Shown: in pieces, positions 27,530 to 48,900 of the stretch
Numbering within the stretch: position 1 is the first letter of the stretch
How the letters are laid out: each line of letters opens with the position of its first letter
Notes under the pieces: model-generated
Told to the model about the DNA's origin: nothing
Seen by the model: only the letters and a program-made list of their open reading frames with translations
The model's database searches: none
Assembly (NCBI RefSeq): GCF_014805685.1
Contig: NC_060885.1
Span: 11,025,132 to 11,089,131 of the forward strand
Direction: 5' to 3'
DNA length: 64,000 nucleotides
DNA from: Silurus meridionalis
Taxonomy: Eukaryota > Chordata > Actinopteri > Siluriformes > Siluridae
Program-made: the position numbers and the translations under genes

Positions 27530-30020
27530 ATGCGATTCTACCACAGCTTGACTTTATCAGTGCTCATCCTCATATACCTGTTATCGGATAATGTACTGGG
27601 TAAGTGTTTTTTTCTTTTTTTCTTTCTGTATTGTTTGTATTGTGATGATAAAAAGTATGTTGTAGCGCATTAAATAATTACTCTCCACTAAAGTAATTAG
27701 AAAAATAGTATAAAAGTAGAATAAATGGACAGGAGTGTGTGATTTGGGATTTGGCCTTAAGTACCCTGACTTAAAATAGTTATAACTAATTTACTTCAGT
27801 TTACTTTTACTAGTTATATATACATACATACACACCTTCATAACGACGTCATAACCTCTATTTTTCACAAAGGAAGTGTCACATCAGTACACTTCGTTCC
27901 ATTAACTAAACCATTAACTAAGCATTTACATAACTTATGATACAATTACATCGATGTTGCCATGTCCTGGAATATTACACAGGATAAAATACTTAATTAA
28001 AACAATATAGAGTATTTTATGTTTTTGTTTTTTTTTTAAATTGTATGTAGCAAACAACACTTAAAGGTGATCTGTCTTTTCTTCAAGTACCTCTCACTTC
28101 ACCATGTTTTAGCCAAGGCATAAGGCACAGACTTCATACTCACACAAACATGTACATTTGTTCATATAAACATAACACTGAAGTGGGGGGGTAATTATAT
28201 AATAAAAATGTAGCTTTTCAGACAATTGTATCAAAATCAATGGTCATTAGGGAGTTGTTGGACACTAGTATTGTGTGTTATTGTTATCATTATTTATTTG
28301 TTTGTAGAAGCCCAAAAGATGGGAAGGTACCAGTGGTTGAAGTGCAAAATGAACAGCAATGATCCAAACTGTATCGAACATAAGGGCCCGATAATCGATG
28401 TGACCGGACAGCCGAAGCGACTTCCCGCACGAGTCGCAAAGGACATGTGAGTAATCAGTTTCTTAATGTTTTTTACTTCTTCTGGAAAAAAAAGTCCACA
28501 GGTTGTTGCATCACATACTGATCTTATGATTGAAGGAAGTTGCATTAGTTTTTTTTTTTTTTTTTTTTTTTTTTGTAAATTACGATTTTGAGATTAAAAA
28601 GCCAATAGTTTCCTGTATAAAGCATATAATGACCCATCATATTTGGCTAAGACGAGCATTGGCAGTGAACCAAGTCATCTTCATTGCAGAACATGCACTT
28701 AAGTTTTACCCACTGGTGAGAAAATGTTCGATCTGTAAGGAAACCAGTGCATTTAATGAAAATAAATTGAGATGTGAAAGAAGTGAGGCCTCAGACCTAT
28801 GACAAGAAATTTGTGTTCTTGAAGTGAAAAGCATCATAACATGGTGTTAGCACTCAAAATGGCAAATGTTTGTGGTTTGGAAACTGTTAAAGCTTGGACA
28901 CTATAAAGGCAGGAAGACAAACCTAACCCATTAGGCAACTTCCTCCTGAGTGATTTCCACTTAACTCTCAACAGCAATGTTTGCTATTGACGACTATGAA
29001 AGGCGAATATGTTTCAGTAGATTTTTCTCTTTACTCCTAATCAGCAGATTTGATCAGTATGACTGTGAGATGTTTTCTACAGCATCACCACCTGACTGTT
29101 TACTCGGCTGGAATGTATATATTAGCTTCTGACGCTTTGTATGAAATTAAAGATTTCTACCTGTATTATCTGATGTTCAGTCAATTCTACAAGCAAGCGT
29201 TTAGACTCAGAGGCTATTTTAGCTTATTTCAAGATAAAAAAAAAATAGGCTGTTAAGTTATTCTTCCATAAAAGGAATTGAGGTTGTCTTGCGGACGTGA
29301 AACAGATACAAATCTTTGTGGTTTGCAAACACATTCTATTTTATAATTAAAAAATAGTCTGAATAAATACGCTGGAAAGATTGATTATAATTTATATTTA
29401 TTATTTGAAGATTTAATTTGTTCAATTCGTATCAAATCTATTACTTTATTATTGACCTATAATTGTGTTACTCCGTCACCATGTGGAGAAATACTGTATA
29501 GATGTAGATTGCAGTGTTGGCTTCCAGACCTGTTTTACATCAAATACATCTAATTGACTGCATTTATAATCCAAGGAATAACTGCTGGATCATTTGATTT
29601 CTAATGCTCAGCCATTAATGCGGTCTTTAGGACTTTGTTGTTTTGAACAAAGCACACAAAATGGAGGATTGGTCAAGGAACATTCCTGGCTTCTTGAAAA
29701 AAGAAAAAAAAAGACCGGAAAGTCGACAGGATGTTGGCTAAACCTGACTCTGTGCTTCTTTTTTTTTTTTATGCAGCGATCATATTGACAGCAGTGAAGA
29801 AAACAGCGAGTCTGGAGACGGTTCTGGTGACTCTTCCCTCTTCAACTTTCCTAAATTAAGACGGGACGAGCGTGAAATCATTACCGAAGTGTCGCAAAAT
29901 CCGGTTCAAAATGAGGAGGAGGGCAGTGCTTTTGACAGCGATTACTCCAACTCTCTAACTCCTGAGATTAAAAGCAAGCTGTCTGCTCAGGATCTGCTTG
30001 AGGATAACATGATCGAATAA
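27530..30020 (+). CDS. srgn: Serglycin, granule proteoglycan core protein
   Basis: Small secretory-granule proteoglycan core whose serine-glycine sites carry glycosaminoglycan chains that hold proteases and cytokines in haematopoietic cells. Exons: 27530-27599, 28308-28446, 29777-30020; phases agree, giving 150 aa (human 158). Exon 1 encodes a signal peptide (MRFYHSLTLSVLILIYLL, cleavage expected near residue 24). Exon 2 carries the family hallmark YQWLKCKMNSNDPNC with two cysteines, matching the human YQW...C...C pattern. Exon 3 is acidic and contains only two SG dipeptides (SGDGSG), against a run of about eight in human, so fewer chains are expected. Its position between kifbp and vps26a matches human. 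Identification rests on exon 2, the three-exon structure and synteny. Confidence 0.9.
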
Positions 30021-30625
30021 GCTGGAGTCTGCCATCTAATATCACTTATGTCTTACAAAGAATCTCAGGATACGATGCCATAAAGCCCCCACTGTATTAT
30101 TTTTTTCTATTTCTAAATTTTTTTATATGAGCCCATGTTCATTTGTACTAGACTACTTGTGGGTATGTGCTGCATGTTGAGACAGGAGAAGTGAATGATC
30201 CAATACATTTTTTTAAATGTTGATTATTTTATTTCCCTGAGGATATAGTTGCTACACGAGTAAATTAATCACTTTAAATAATATATAATGTGAGAATTGT
30301 ATGTGCTTCCCCATCATATTTATGTTGTGTGAGAGTTAATGCTAGAACTGGAATTACATTTTCTTCAATATAAATGTTTTTCACTATTTTCTGCCACTTC
30401 TGTTTGTTTTTTTTTTCTTTATAAATGCTGGTTGTTCTTGAGGTTTGGAGAAAAACCAATCCTGTGCAATTACTCTAAGTTCCTTTTTTCCGAATTAGTT
30501 TGTTGAAATATTTGTAATGCATTATTACAATTATTATAATTATTAATGACTTTTAATCAGTAGCTGGTGCATGGAATTCGTTTGTTTTAATATTTAATAT
30601 TTCTTACTCCACAGCATATTTTTCA

Positions 30626-30631
30626 ATTAAA
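30626..30631 (+). terminator. srgn: Possible srgn polyadenylation signal
   Basis: ATTAAA variant about 600 bases after the stop codon; no canonical AATAAA is seen nearer. Weak call. Confidence 0.3.
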
Positions 30632-31020
30632 AAGTCCATGTAACGGACCGTCTCTTTTTTCTCTTTCTTCACTGCATAATCTTACATATTAGTAAGTCAT
30701 GTTTTCTTTTTTCAGTAGAGGTTATTGAGTGACACTAATGTAGTTCTCATGCATAATGCAAGTGTGCACTTTTTTCTTGCAGCTGAGTAAGGAGCAGGTT
30801 GCACTGTGAAACTAAGCATTTTGCACTGTAGAGTGCCTTTCATTTTCCATTCTCAGGTGCAGTGTACAGATCATATCATTTCAACTCATCACATTTCTAT
30901 TTGTAAAAAATCCCTTTTTTTTTTTATTACTGCTGGAGAAGAAAAAAAGGCAACCTTGAGACCTCAATGTTTTGGCAAAACTGATGCTACTAACGTAGAC
31001 TTCCTGTTTTTTGTTTTTTT

Positions 31021-31052
<32 letters not shown>

Positions 31053-31717
31053 AGTGGTGTTATCACACTTTCGTGCTGAGTATCTCTAGCAAGCTTCCTC
31101 TGACCATAAATTCACGTTCCCTTTCTTGACACCCGGAAAAAAAAAAAGTGATTGTGTTGCCTTTTTGCATTTTTGAACAAAACCTGTTTTATAGAGGAGC
31201 GAAAATTATAACAAAATATTGTCCTCTAGTATGATGAATAGTGATGAGTTCATGAGAAAACATCAGTAGCAGGATTTAGTTTGCACAATACACATAACGC
31301 ATGACTTCATTAGGAAAGCGTGTTTCATGGGTCTACTTCGATACTTACATGAAATTAATCAGATACTGTATTGACTGCAGCTGAATTGGTGTTACAGCCA
31401 ATTTATCCCCCTCTACCCTGTGTTTTTCAGTTTACACAGTAGAGTTGACATGGTGGCATGACGGTAGTGTGTGTGCTGCAGGTACGACTGTATGAAGTGC
31501 AGCAATGCAATCTTTTCACACCTTGTGTCATTGCCAACAGTATCTTGTAATAAAAAACTGACAAACAAGACAAGAATTTACAAAAAGACGAGCTGTCGGA
31601 GAAGCTTTTCTTTAGGACTGGGAAAACAAGCTGCTTAACTAGATGTCAATTGTAGGAATGTAGGTTATTCTCAGCACTTATTCTAAAACTTTTTGAAGAT
31701 TTTGTGTCAGTTTTTAG
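30632..31717. other. srgn-vps26a intergenic sequence, left part
   Basis: No gene recognised. Holds a (TG)n at 31026-31052 preceded by poly-T. The rest is unremarkable AT-rich sequence. Confidence 0.5.
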
Positions 31718-32112
31718 ATCTCCTCCTCCTCCTCCTTCTGCTTTCGACTGCTCCCATTAGTAGGCGCCACAGCAGATCATCCGTCTCCATACCCCCCTGT
31801 CCTCTACATCTGCCTCTTTCAATCCAACTACCTGCATGTCTTCCCTCACCACATCCATAAACCTCCTCCTTGGCCTTCCTCTTTTCCTTCCTGGTGGCTC
31901 CATCCATAGCATTCTCCTACCGATATACCCCATGTCCCACCTCTGCAAATGTCCAAACCATCTCAAACTCTCCTTTATCAATTTGTCCCCAAAACGTCCT
32001 ACATGTGCTGTTCCTCTAATAAACTCATTTCTAATCTTGTCCATCCTCATCACTCCCAATGAAAATCTCAACATCTTCAGCTCTACTACCTCCAGCTTCA
32101 CCTCCTGTCTTT
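31718..32112 (-). mobile_element. 3' end of RTE-type LINE, antisense
   Basis: A minus-strand frame (31757-32101) encodes the C-terminal tail of an RTE-type reverse transcriptase polyprotein (LEVVELKMLRFSLGVMRMD ... RWFGHLQRWDMGYIGRRM). It is followed by the family 3' end (gatctgctgtggcgcc... gggagcagtcgaaagcagaagg). It is 5'-truncated, as is usual for LINE copies, and it lies about 470 bp upstream of the vps26a start codon. Confidence 0.8.
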
Positions 32113-32580
32113 TTTTTTTTATAGATATAGATTGATAATTATTTTAAAAGATATCCTGGTTAAATATAGGAAGAAATGTTCCTATTAATTATAAGGTGGG
32201 TGGTCATCACGTAGAAAACACTGCTTTATTTATGTAGATTTCTGCTACTTAGTTCCCTGTATAAATGCAGTCTGCAATATCTTTTAAACACAAACCTATT
32301 GGCTCACAAAGGATTTAGTTTTCACAGGTAGTTTGAGGACTGGAATTAAAATAAATAAAAAAAAAAGTGGTTTTCACAATGTAGAAAAACGAGATCTCAA
32401 TTATGTTTGTGCTTATATGAAAAAACTTAAATAAAAAAAACGATGGCAGACTTTTGTTTTGAAATATCTGCAGTGTTGCATTCCTGATGTCCCAATGTTC
32501 TCACACTGGAGCGCTAGCGCTGCTGGTCCAACTCTCAAGCTCTCGTTGGGACTGGAGGAAGATCAAGCTGACCTGCTGCA

Positions 32581-41440
<8,860 letters not shown>

Positions 41441-42707
41441 GCAAGCAGCCAGCCATGGACACGTTTCCGCAGTGGTCAATCACAGGAATGGAGAGCAAAT
41501 CCCATTAAACATCTCCACCTCCACTCCTCGCAGCTTGCGGTGATCGGCCGTGTCTGTGCCTGCCTTCGCTGTGTCCACTCCGCCGTCCACAGCAGCCAGT
41601 TTGTTAGCATTTAAGGACTTTTTCCACAGTATAGAAAGCACTGGAACAGAAGCTACTATGTAAAATCCTGTAATACAGTTTGGGGCTTGCACCCTTCACT
41701 AGAAGATTTTTAAGCACTTGCTAGTTTTTGAAGATCCGGATAAAAGTATACGAATTTTACTTGACTTCACTTTAGAGAGGATACCACTGCATGCTGGCTG
41801 GATGAAATGTATCTTTTGGTTATTAGGGGTGAATGTTGGCTGTAGGGGTCATTGTTCATCAGTCAAGAAATGAAATGTGTTCTCCATGTACCCAAGCCAT
41901 AGTGCTCTATAAATTTTTGCAATCACATCATTGTGTAAAAAAACCAACAAAAACTATTTAACTTATTTAGCATCTAATCTTTAGGTCTTTACTGCAATAT
42001 ATAAATTCTCCCTATTGTAATTACTTTTTGGAAAAAAGAAATATATATAATTTTTTTTTTTGTTTTTTTTGAACGAGGCTTTGGATATTGAGTTTTCAGT
42101 TACAGTGGAGTTACACGTAAAGCTTATGGAACCTACAGCCCATGGAATCTAAACGGTTATGTTCAGAGTTCACCACATAGACTTAAATATTCTTATTTCT
42201 TAACTTGTTGATTTCACATGCTGGCATAGCAGACCTAAATATAGGCTGCGCTGCTTTCCATTTAAGAGTATTAACTGTTTGCCTTTTTTCAAAACCACAT
42301 TTCATCATAAAGCCATTTCATTCATTTGTTTTAATGTACAAGTAGCCACAAGCTTATGACGAAATGTGTCATGTTTGTTGCATGACCTGTCCAAGGTTCT
42401 GGAATAACAAAATATTCATAAAACTTTGAATTCTGTTTCATGCCAATGTGCAATGTGCCGGTTTTCTCTAGGATGGTGAGAAAATACATTCCTTTGGATA
42501 TTGATTTACCAGCGTATAAACCATTAGGGTTAAGATATGAATAATATCATTTATAACTTAAACAGTACTATAGGAATGGCATTTCCCACCTACAATGGCT
42601 GCTGCAGTCATTTTAAATATGAGAAATAGGGGTGAAGCAGGTAAAATTGGTTATTAGTGGACCTTGAAAACACTGTACATATCCAGCCTCAATATGTTTA
42701 TCTGTCA

Positions 42708-42713
42708 AATAAA
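42708..42713 (+). terminator. vps26a: vps26a polyadenylation signal
   Basis: AATAAA in tgtcaaataaaaatgc, about 1.27 kb after the stop codon. The 3' UTR in between (41441-42707) has no other feature. Confidence 0.5.
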
Positions 42714-43139
42714 AATGCAAGTTTATACTGGAAAACAAATCTCTGGAATTTGACATATTGCATACCACACCATCAACCCTGGGGATTAGGTTTGGCCAAA
42801 TAAAATAGCTGTATATTGTTGCTTAATTGTGTTAGATAATTGTTTAAACTTGTACAGAAAAGTAAGAATCTGCAGTTACATGGCCTAAAATACCTACTAC
42901 AAACTAAACATATTGTGGACTATTTACATATTTTGCTGTCCACTTTATTATCACCTGCACATTCATAAAAGCCTCAGTTATTGTGCACCACAAATATCTA
43001 AATGGGGGTCATGTACTCTACATTAACCATGTCATGGTCAAGACTCAAGAAATTTGAAATGCATTTCATATAAACTGCTACAGTCTGCTACAGTGTCTGA
43101 AAATACAATACCTATGAAAAGTTTCATACACACCTCAGT

Positions 43140-43400
43140 TAACAGTTGATAATCTTAACATTGATGGAACTATAATGAATGCGCATATTGGTGCCACCCA
43201 GATGAAGATGGTTTCCCTTGTGTGTCTGGTTCCTCTTGAGGTTTCTTCCTCATACCATCTCGGGGAGTTTTTCATTGTCACTAGCTCACTTATAAGGAAT
43301 AAACTTGGAGACTATACATTTAAAATGTATATTTATAATTGATTTCTGTACAGCTGCTTTGGGACAAAGACAATTGTTAAAATTGAAATAAATTTTGACT
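43140..43400. repeat. Interspersed fish repeat
   Basis: Contains tggttcctcttgaggtttcttcctcataccatctcggggagtttttcattgtcac and gtacagctgctttgggacaa. I recognise this combination as a high-copy teleost repeat; its class is not assigned. It directly precedes the RTE LINE copy. Confidence 0.5.
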
Positions 43401-43454
43401 AGCAAAGAGTGTTGAGAAGATGGGGGGAATATTTTGAGCAGCTGATGAATGAGG

Positions 43455-43485
<31 letters not shown>

Positions 43486-44890
43486 AGGTTGGATGATGTG
43501 GAGATGGTGAAGCAGGAAGTGGATAGGATTAGGAAGGGAGTGAGAGCAGCGAATTAAGAGGATGAAGAGTGGAAAGTCGGTTGGTCTCCAGTACCAGTAG
43601 AAGCGTGATGTTCAGGAGAGATGGAAGTGGAGTTTTTAACCTGATTGTTTAACAAGATTTTGGAAGCTGAGAGTATGCCTGAGGAATGGAGGAGGAGTGT
43701 GCTGGTACCGATCTTTAAGAATAAGGGAGATGTGCAGACCTGCAGTAACTACAGGGGAATTAAGTTGATCAGTCACACCATGAAGTTATGGGTAAACACA
43801 ATATTTGGACTTTTTTACAGACGCATTATTTGCTTTGAGAATGTTAATCGAGAGGTATAGAGAAGTTCAGATGGAGTTGCATTGTGTGTTTGTGTATTTA
43901 GAGAAAGCATACGACAGGGTGCCGAAAGAGTTGTGGTATTGTATAAGCAAGTCAGGTGTCTCAGAGAAGTATGTGAGGGTGGTGCAGGACATGTATGAAG
44001 ACAGTGTGACAGCAGTGAAGTGCGCAGTAGGAACGACAGACTGGTTTCAGGTGGAGGTTGGACTACATCAAGGATCGGCTCTGAGCCCTTTCCTGTTTGC
44101 AGTGGTGATAGACAGTTTGACGGACGAGGTCAGACAAGAGTCTCCATGGACTATGATTTTTACGGATGATGTTGTGATTCGTGGTGAGAGTAGAGAGCAG
44201 GTTAAGAAGAGCCTGGAGAGGTGGAGGTACGTGTTGGCAAGAAGGGGAATAAAAGTCAGTAGGAGTAAGACAGTGGAGTGGTGCGGTTGCAGGGAGAAGA
44301 GGTGGAGAAGGTGGATGAGTTTAGGTACCTGGGGTCAACAGTGCAAAGTAATGGAAAGTGTGTTAGAGAAGTGAAGAAAAGAGTGCAGGCAGGGTGGAGT
44401 GGGTGGAGAAGAGTGGCAGGAGTGATTTGTGATAGAAGGGTGTCTGTAAGAGTGAAAAGAAAAGTTTATAGGACTGTGGTGAGACCTGCGATGTTGTATG
44501 GATTAGAGACAGTGGCATTGAGTAAAAGACAGGAGGTGGAGCTGGAGGTAGCAGAGCTGAAGATGTTGAGGTTTTCGTTGGGAGTGACAACGGTGGACAG
44601 GTTCAGAAATGAGTTTATTAAGAGGACTGCACATGTAGGACGTTTTGGAGACAAGGTGAGAGAGGCGAGATTGAGATGGTTTGGACATGTGCAGAGGAGG
44701 GACATGGGGTATATCGGTAGGAGAATTCTGAGGATGGAGCCACCAGGAAGGAGGAAGAGAGGAAGACCAAGGAGGAGGTTTATGGATGTGATGAGGGAAG
44801 ACATGCAGGTAGTTTGGTTGAAAAAGGCAGATTGAGTCAAGTCAATGATCCGCTGTGGCGACCCCTAATGGGAGAAGCCGAAAGAAGAAG
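43400..44890 (+). mobile_element. RTE-type LINE, longest copy with reverse transcriptase remains
   Basis: Frames along the plus strand give reverse-transcriptase segments in order: MPEEWRRSVLVPIFKNKGD with NYRGIKLISH (43675-43780), then YLEKAYDRVPKELW, GLHQGSALSPFLFAVVIDSL and FTDDVVIRGESREQVKKSLE (43860-44220), then the C-terminal AELKMLRFSLGV and RWFGHVQRRDMGYIGRRILR part (44278-44835). The 3' end is gatccgctgtggcgacccctaatgggagaagccgaaagaagaag. The catalytic box reads FTDD rather than the usual FADD. Frameshifts near 43805 and 44280 split the coding sequence, and the endonuclease is missing. Confidence 0.88.
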
Positions 44891-44974
44891 TGTATTTTTA
44901 ACAAATGTATACATTTTAATTGAAACAATGTTGCATGTACCTGATGACATGGGCTAAAATCCGCGCTCCCCCTT

Positions 44975-45305
44975 ATGTTCATGTTGAGGTTTTCATTGGG
45001 AGTGATGAGAATGGACAGGATTAGAAAAAAGTTTATTAGAGGGACCACGCATGTAGGTCGTTTTAGAGATTGAGATGGTTTGGACATGTGCAAAAGAGGG
45101 ACATGGGGTATATTGGTAGGAGAATGCTGAGGATTGAGCCACCAGGAAGGAGAAAAAAAGGAAGACCATGAAGGAGGTTTATGGATGTGGTGAGTGAAGA
45201 CATGCAGGTAGTTGGTTTGAAAGAGGCAGATGTAGAGGACAGGGGGGTATGGAGACAGCTCTGGCGACCCCTAATGGGAGAAAGTGAAAGAAGAAAAAGA
45301 AAAAG
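44975..45305 (+). mobile_element. Second RTE-type LINE 3' fragment in tandem
   Basis: Starts atgttgaggttttcattgggagtgatgag and runs to ggcgacccctaatgggagaaagtgaaagaagaaaaag. It is the same 3' region as the preceding copy, with deletions, and sits about 90 bases after that copy's end in the same orientation. A short (TG)n follows at 45334-45352. Confidence 0.8.
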
Positions 45306-45976
45306 AAATAATAAATAATAAATATAAATATATATGTGTGTGTGTGTGTGTGTGTTTACACAGAACTGATGTAGGGAATTGCAGGTATGCAGTTGTTGAT
45401 AAGAGAAGGCAGTTGAACACAGGAAAACACCTCAGGGCACAACCTTGAATCTAAAGGACATCCACATCTAAATCCACTCATGTCAGCCATAAAAAGAAAT
45501 TTCTTTTATTAATATTCTCGTATTATTATTCTTTAATTTGTTTACTTATTCTAATACAATTTGCCTTATGAAATAGATCCGTGTGGAAACACCATAGGGA
45601 GATGGTTTCCGAATTCAAGGTCGCCAAAAGATGCCTGTCTAAAACAAACGCTAAACTGCAGATGAGTTTGTTTATAAAATAACAGAGAATTATATTGAAT
45701 GTGTTTAACTTTAAAGTGTGTATATTTGTTCTTTTATTTACCGCCGCGCATCTTTATGTGTAATATTATTTTTGTATAATAACCATCAGGCAATACTATA
45801 GACATCTCGAGTCACCTGGGGGCTTTTCGCACGTTGTCTCACAGATGAAGCTGCAGATTCTGACCTTTTCTGATGAACACGGGTTCAGCTCACGTTTTGT
45901 ATCGCAATGAACTGGTATTCCTGGTCCACACTTTGCTCGGTTGGTGAGAGGAGCTGAGACCCAGCCTGAGGTTTTA

Positions 45977-48900
45977 ATGATGTCGGTTCAGCGTTGTGTT
46001 TATTCTCTGACCCGAGCGCACTTGCAGCGCAGGGCCTGGAGAGTCACATCCAACTCTGCTGCTCTGTGCATCTCTACTGGACACGCGGGTCTACATGAGC
46101 GATCTCTGCTAAACTTCTCGATCAGACAGAGATCTGCTTCATCAGACAGCTCAATGAGACCCCCGGACACCTCTCTGTTTGTCCCACTGGCGGTGAAAAT
46201 CGACGACGCAGAAGACGGAGCGATTGGAGCGGAATTAACGAGGCCACTTGAAAAAAGTAACTCTGTGTGTTTGGGGATCATAAGTCACCTGTGTGGTGGG
46301 ACTGGATGTGGTCTAACACCGGTGTCAGTGATTGTGAACTGGCAGTAATTAGGCATCACAAAGTTAATTTCACTGGATATTAGTCACGCGAATGCTTGCC
46401 AACAATTGCGGTCTTTACAATAATCAGGGTCACTGTTTATTTAAAAAAAACAATCTAAAGATCATGTCTAACCAGAGGGTGGAAAAAACAGCAGAGAGAA
46501 ACGAAATTGAAACAAGGGTTGCGTCAAATACATATGCGCATGCGTATTTCACTCTCACCTATAGATTTGCATAAACACTCATGTAATAATTCCAATAATC
46601 TGCATGCCTCCATCTCCCATACCATCCTTCATCTATCACTGAGAACTTCATATGTATCCCTGCCATAATATTACATAGGTAATGATTCTCAGCATGGCAG
46701 AGACTTGGGTGTACTGATTTATCATGTAGTGTTGTAATTTTGAAACACTGGAGGGTTTAGGGATGAGTGTCAACCCAAAATATCCGTTTATAACCAGCAC
46801 TGTGAGAATTAATCAAATTGTTCATGGGGAGACGAGCTGTAGATAAGAAATTTCCCCACTGTGGGACGAATAAAGGTATATCTTATCTTAGATGTAACTA
46901 CCCAAAGAGCACACAAAACCAACATCTAAACAACGTTACCCAAAACCCTCATGTAGACAAATATCAATGTCTCAATGTTTTTTGGTTGATTTGTTAAAAT
47001 GGCAGCTTTATTGCTGGTGAACCTCTTCAGCGTTATCTTTATTTCGTGTTTTGCAGCTGAAATTCTCAAAGTGCTGAACAGATTTTACAAAAGGAAAGAG
47101 ATGCAGAAGCTTGCTGCTGACCAGGGGCTTGATGGTGAGTTTCATGTAACAGAAGAATGATAAAAGGTTTGCCGTGTGTTTATTTCGGTTCTCTTTCAAA
47201 GCCTGGCTAAATGGCTTTTATCTGAGAAGCAGTAAAGCAGAAGCCCATTCCTCTCACTAAACATGGAAATATGTTTCATCTATATGTATTAAAAGCAAAA
47301 CACACCTTTCAAGCACTTTGCCCACAAAAGTTACTAAATAATAGTGAGAAATTGGTTCTTTAATGTCTGTTGCCAGTAAGTAACTTCTCTGTTCCGTGTA
47401 CTGCCATTTTGAGTTCATTTCAGATCATCAGCGTTTTGCCGTTTTTTTTTTTTGTTTTTTTTTTGTATTCCTGTAAAAAAAAAAAGAGAGAGAGAGGTAG
47501 CATTAATTCAGTATATGCAGTATATATGTAGATTCCTCTGTGTTACCTGTCCAAAGCGCTCCAGTGTTCAGCGACTGGTATGTCAGTAATAATGGTCCAT
47601 GGGTGCACAGTGCTTCATGTGTAGCTAAATGGACTAAACAAAGCATCAAATTAACATTATATTAATTTGCCTCGATTAATTTTTTTTTATCGAGTTACTC
47701 AAGGAATCGTTACAGCCCTATGTAGGATTATCATATTAGGAAATTATTTCAATATTTAACAACGCCATGTCACATTTTTTTAAACTTTCACAATATTTGC
47801 ATTTACATCAAGTTCCCTGCATTTGTTTGTTGAAGCAGGACACAGCAACAGTGCCAGGAACCAGCTGTCTATGAACATGTTAGAAAACTGCCTATGTAAA
47901 TTTGCTTGCGTTAAATTATAATAAATAAAGAAGTGATGTCATTTTTCTTAGCATTCTTGACCTATAAAATTTTTTGCTGCATATAATCGTTTTATTATTC
48001 ACTTTCAGCGTGTCTCTTCCACCAAGCCTTTATTAGCTTCAGGAAGTATGTTCTAGAGATGAAGACTCTTAGTGCTGATCTGCACATTATTCTTAGTGAC
48101 ATCTGTTATGGAGCAGGTGAGTACTAAGACACCATAAGCACTTCTAGATGGCAAGGAAAAGCAAAAATAATATGTTGAAATCACACTGTTATTGTGTGCT
48201 TTTTTTCTAGGACACATTGATGATATATTCCCATACTTTATGAGGCATGCCAAACAGATCTTTCCCATGCTGGACTGCATAGATGACCTGCGCAAGATTA
48301 GTGACTTGCGTGTGCCAGCAAACTGGTGAGGGAAGCTATGAACTGTTTTTGTAGTATATTTCGGTGGACTGGCGTGTATATATCAATATGATATATACAC
48401 GCCATTTTTTTTATTTGTATAAATGAATAAAGCTACTTGAAATACTATCTTCATCAACTTTTAATTCATTGTTTTAAAGCTCTAGATTGGGAGCTGTGAC
48501 GTAGCATCATTATAAACACCATTATATCAAACTTCTTTATAATTACTGTAACTGTAATAATTCTTATGCACTTTTAATATTAAAACAAACCGATAAACCA
48601 ACGTGTAAGTTGCCATAGAAATTCCAGGGTGATTAATAGTTCAGTCATATTTCTAAATTGTCATCGTTCCTAACTCTGACATGGCATGGATATGAATTGT
48701 AGGTATCCTGAGGCCCGAGCGATTCAGAGGAAGATAATTTTCCATGCAGGTCCCACTAACAGTGGTAAGACCTACCATGCCATCCAGAGATACCTGGAGG
48801 CAAAATCGGGAGTTTATTGTGGTCCTCTCAAGTTGCTGGCCCATGAGATCTTTGAAAAAAGTAACACTGCAGTAAGTTTTTGGGGGGAGAAAAGTTTCTA

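Noticed and set aside
43675..44835. Intact reverse transcriptase gene
   Set aside because: At least two frame changes (near 43805 and 44280), and the endonuclease and 5' part are missing.
45941..45976. Upstream extension of supv3l1 starting at a TTG codon
   Set aside because: No ATG; the first in-frame ATG is 45977, and the presequence from there is normal for a mitochondrial protein.
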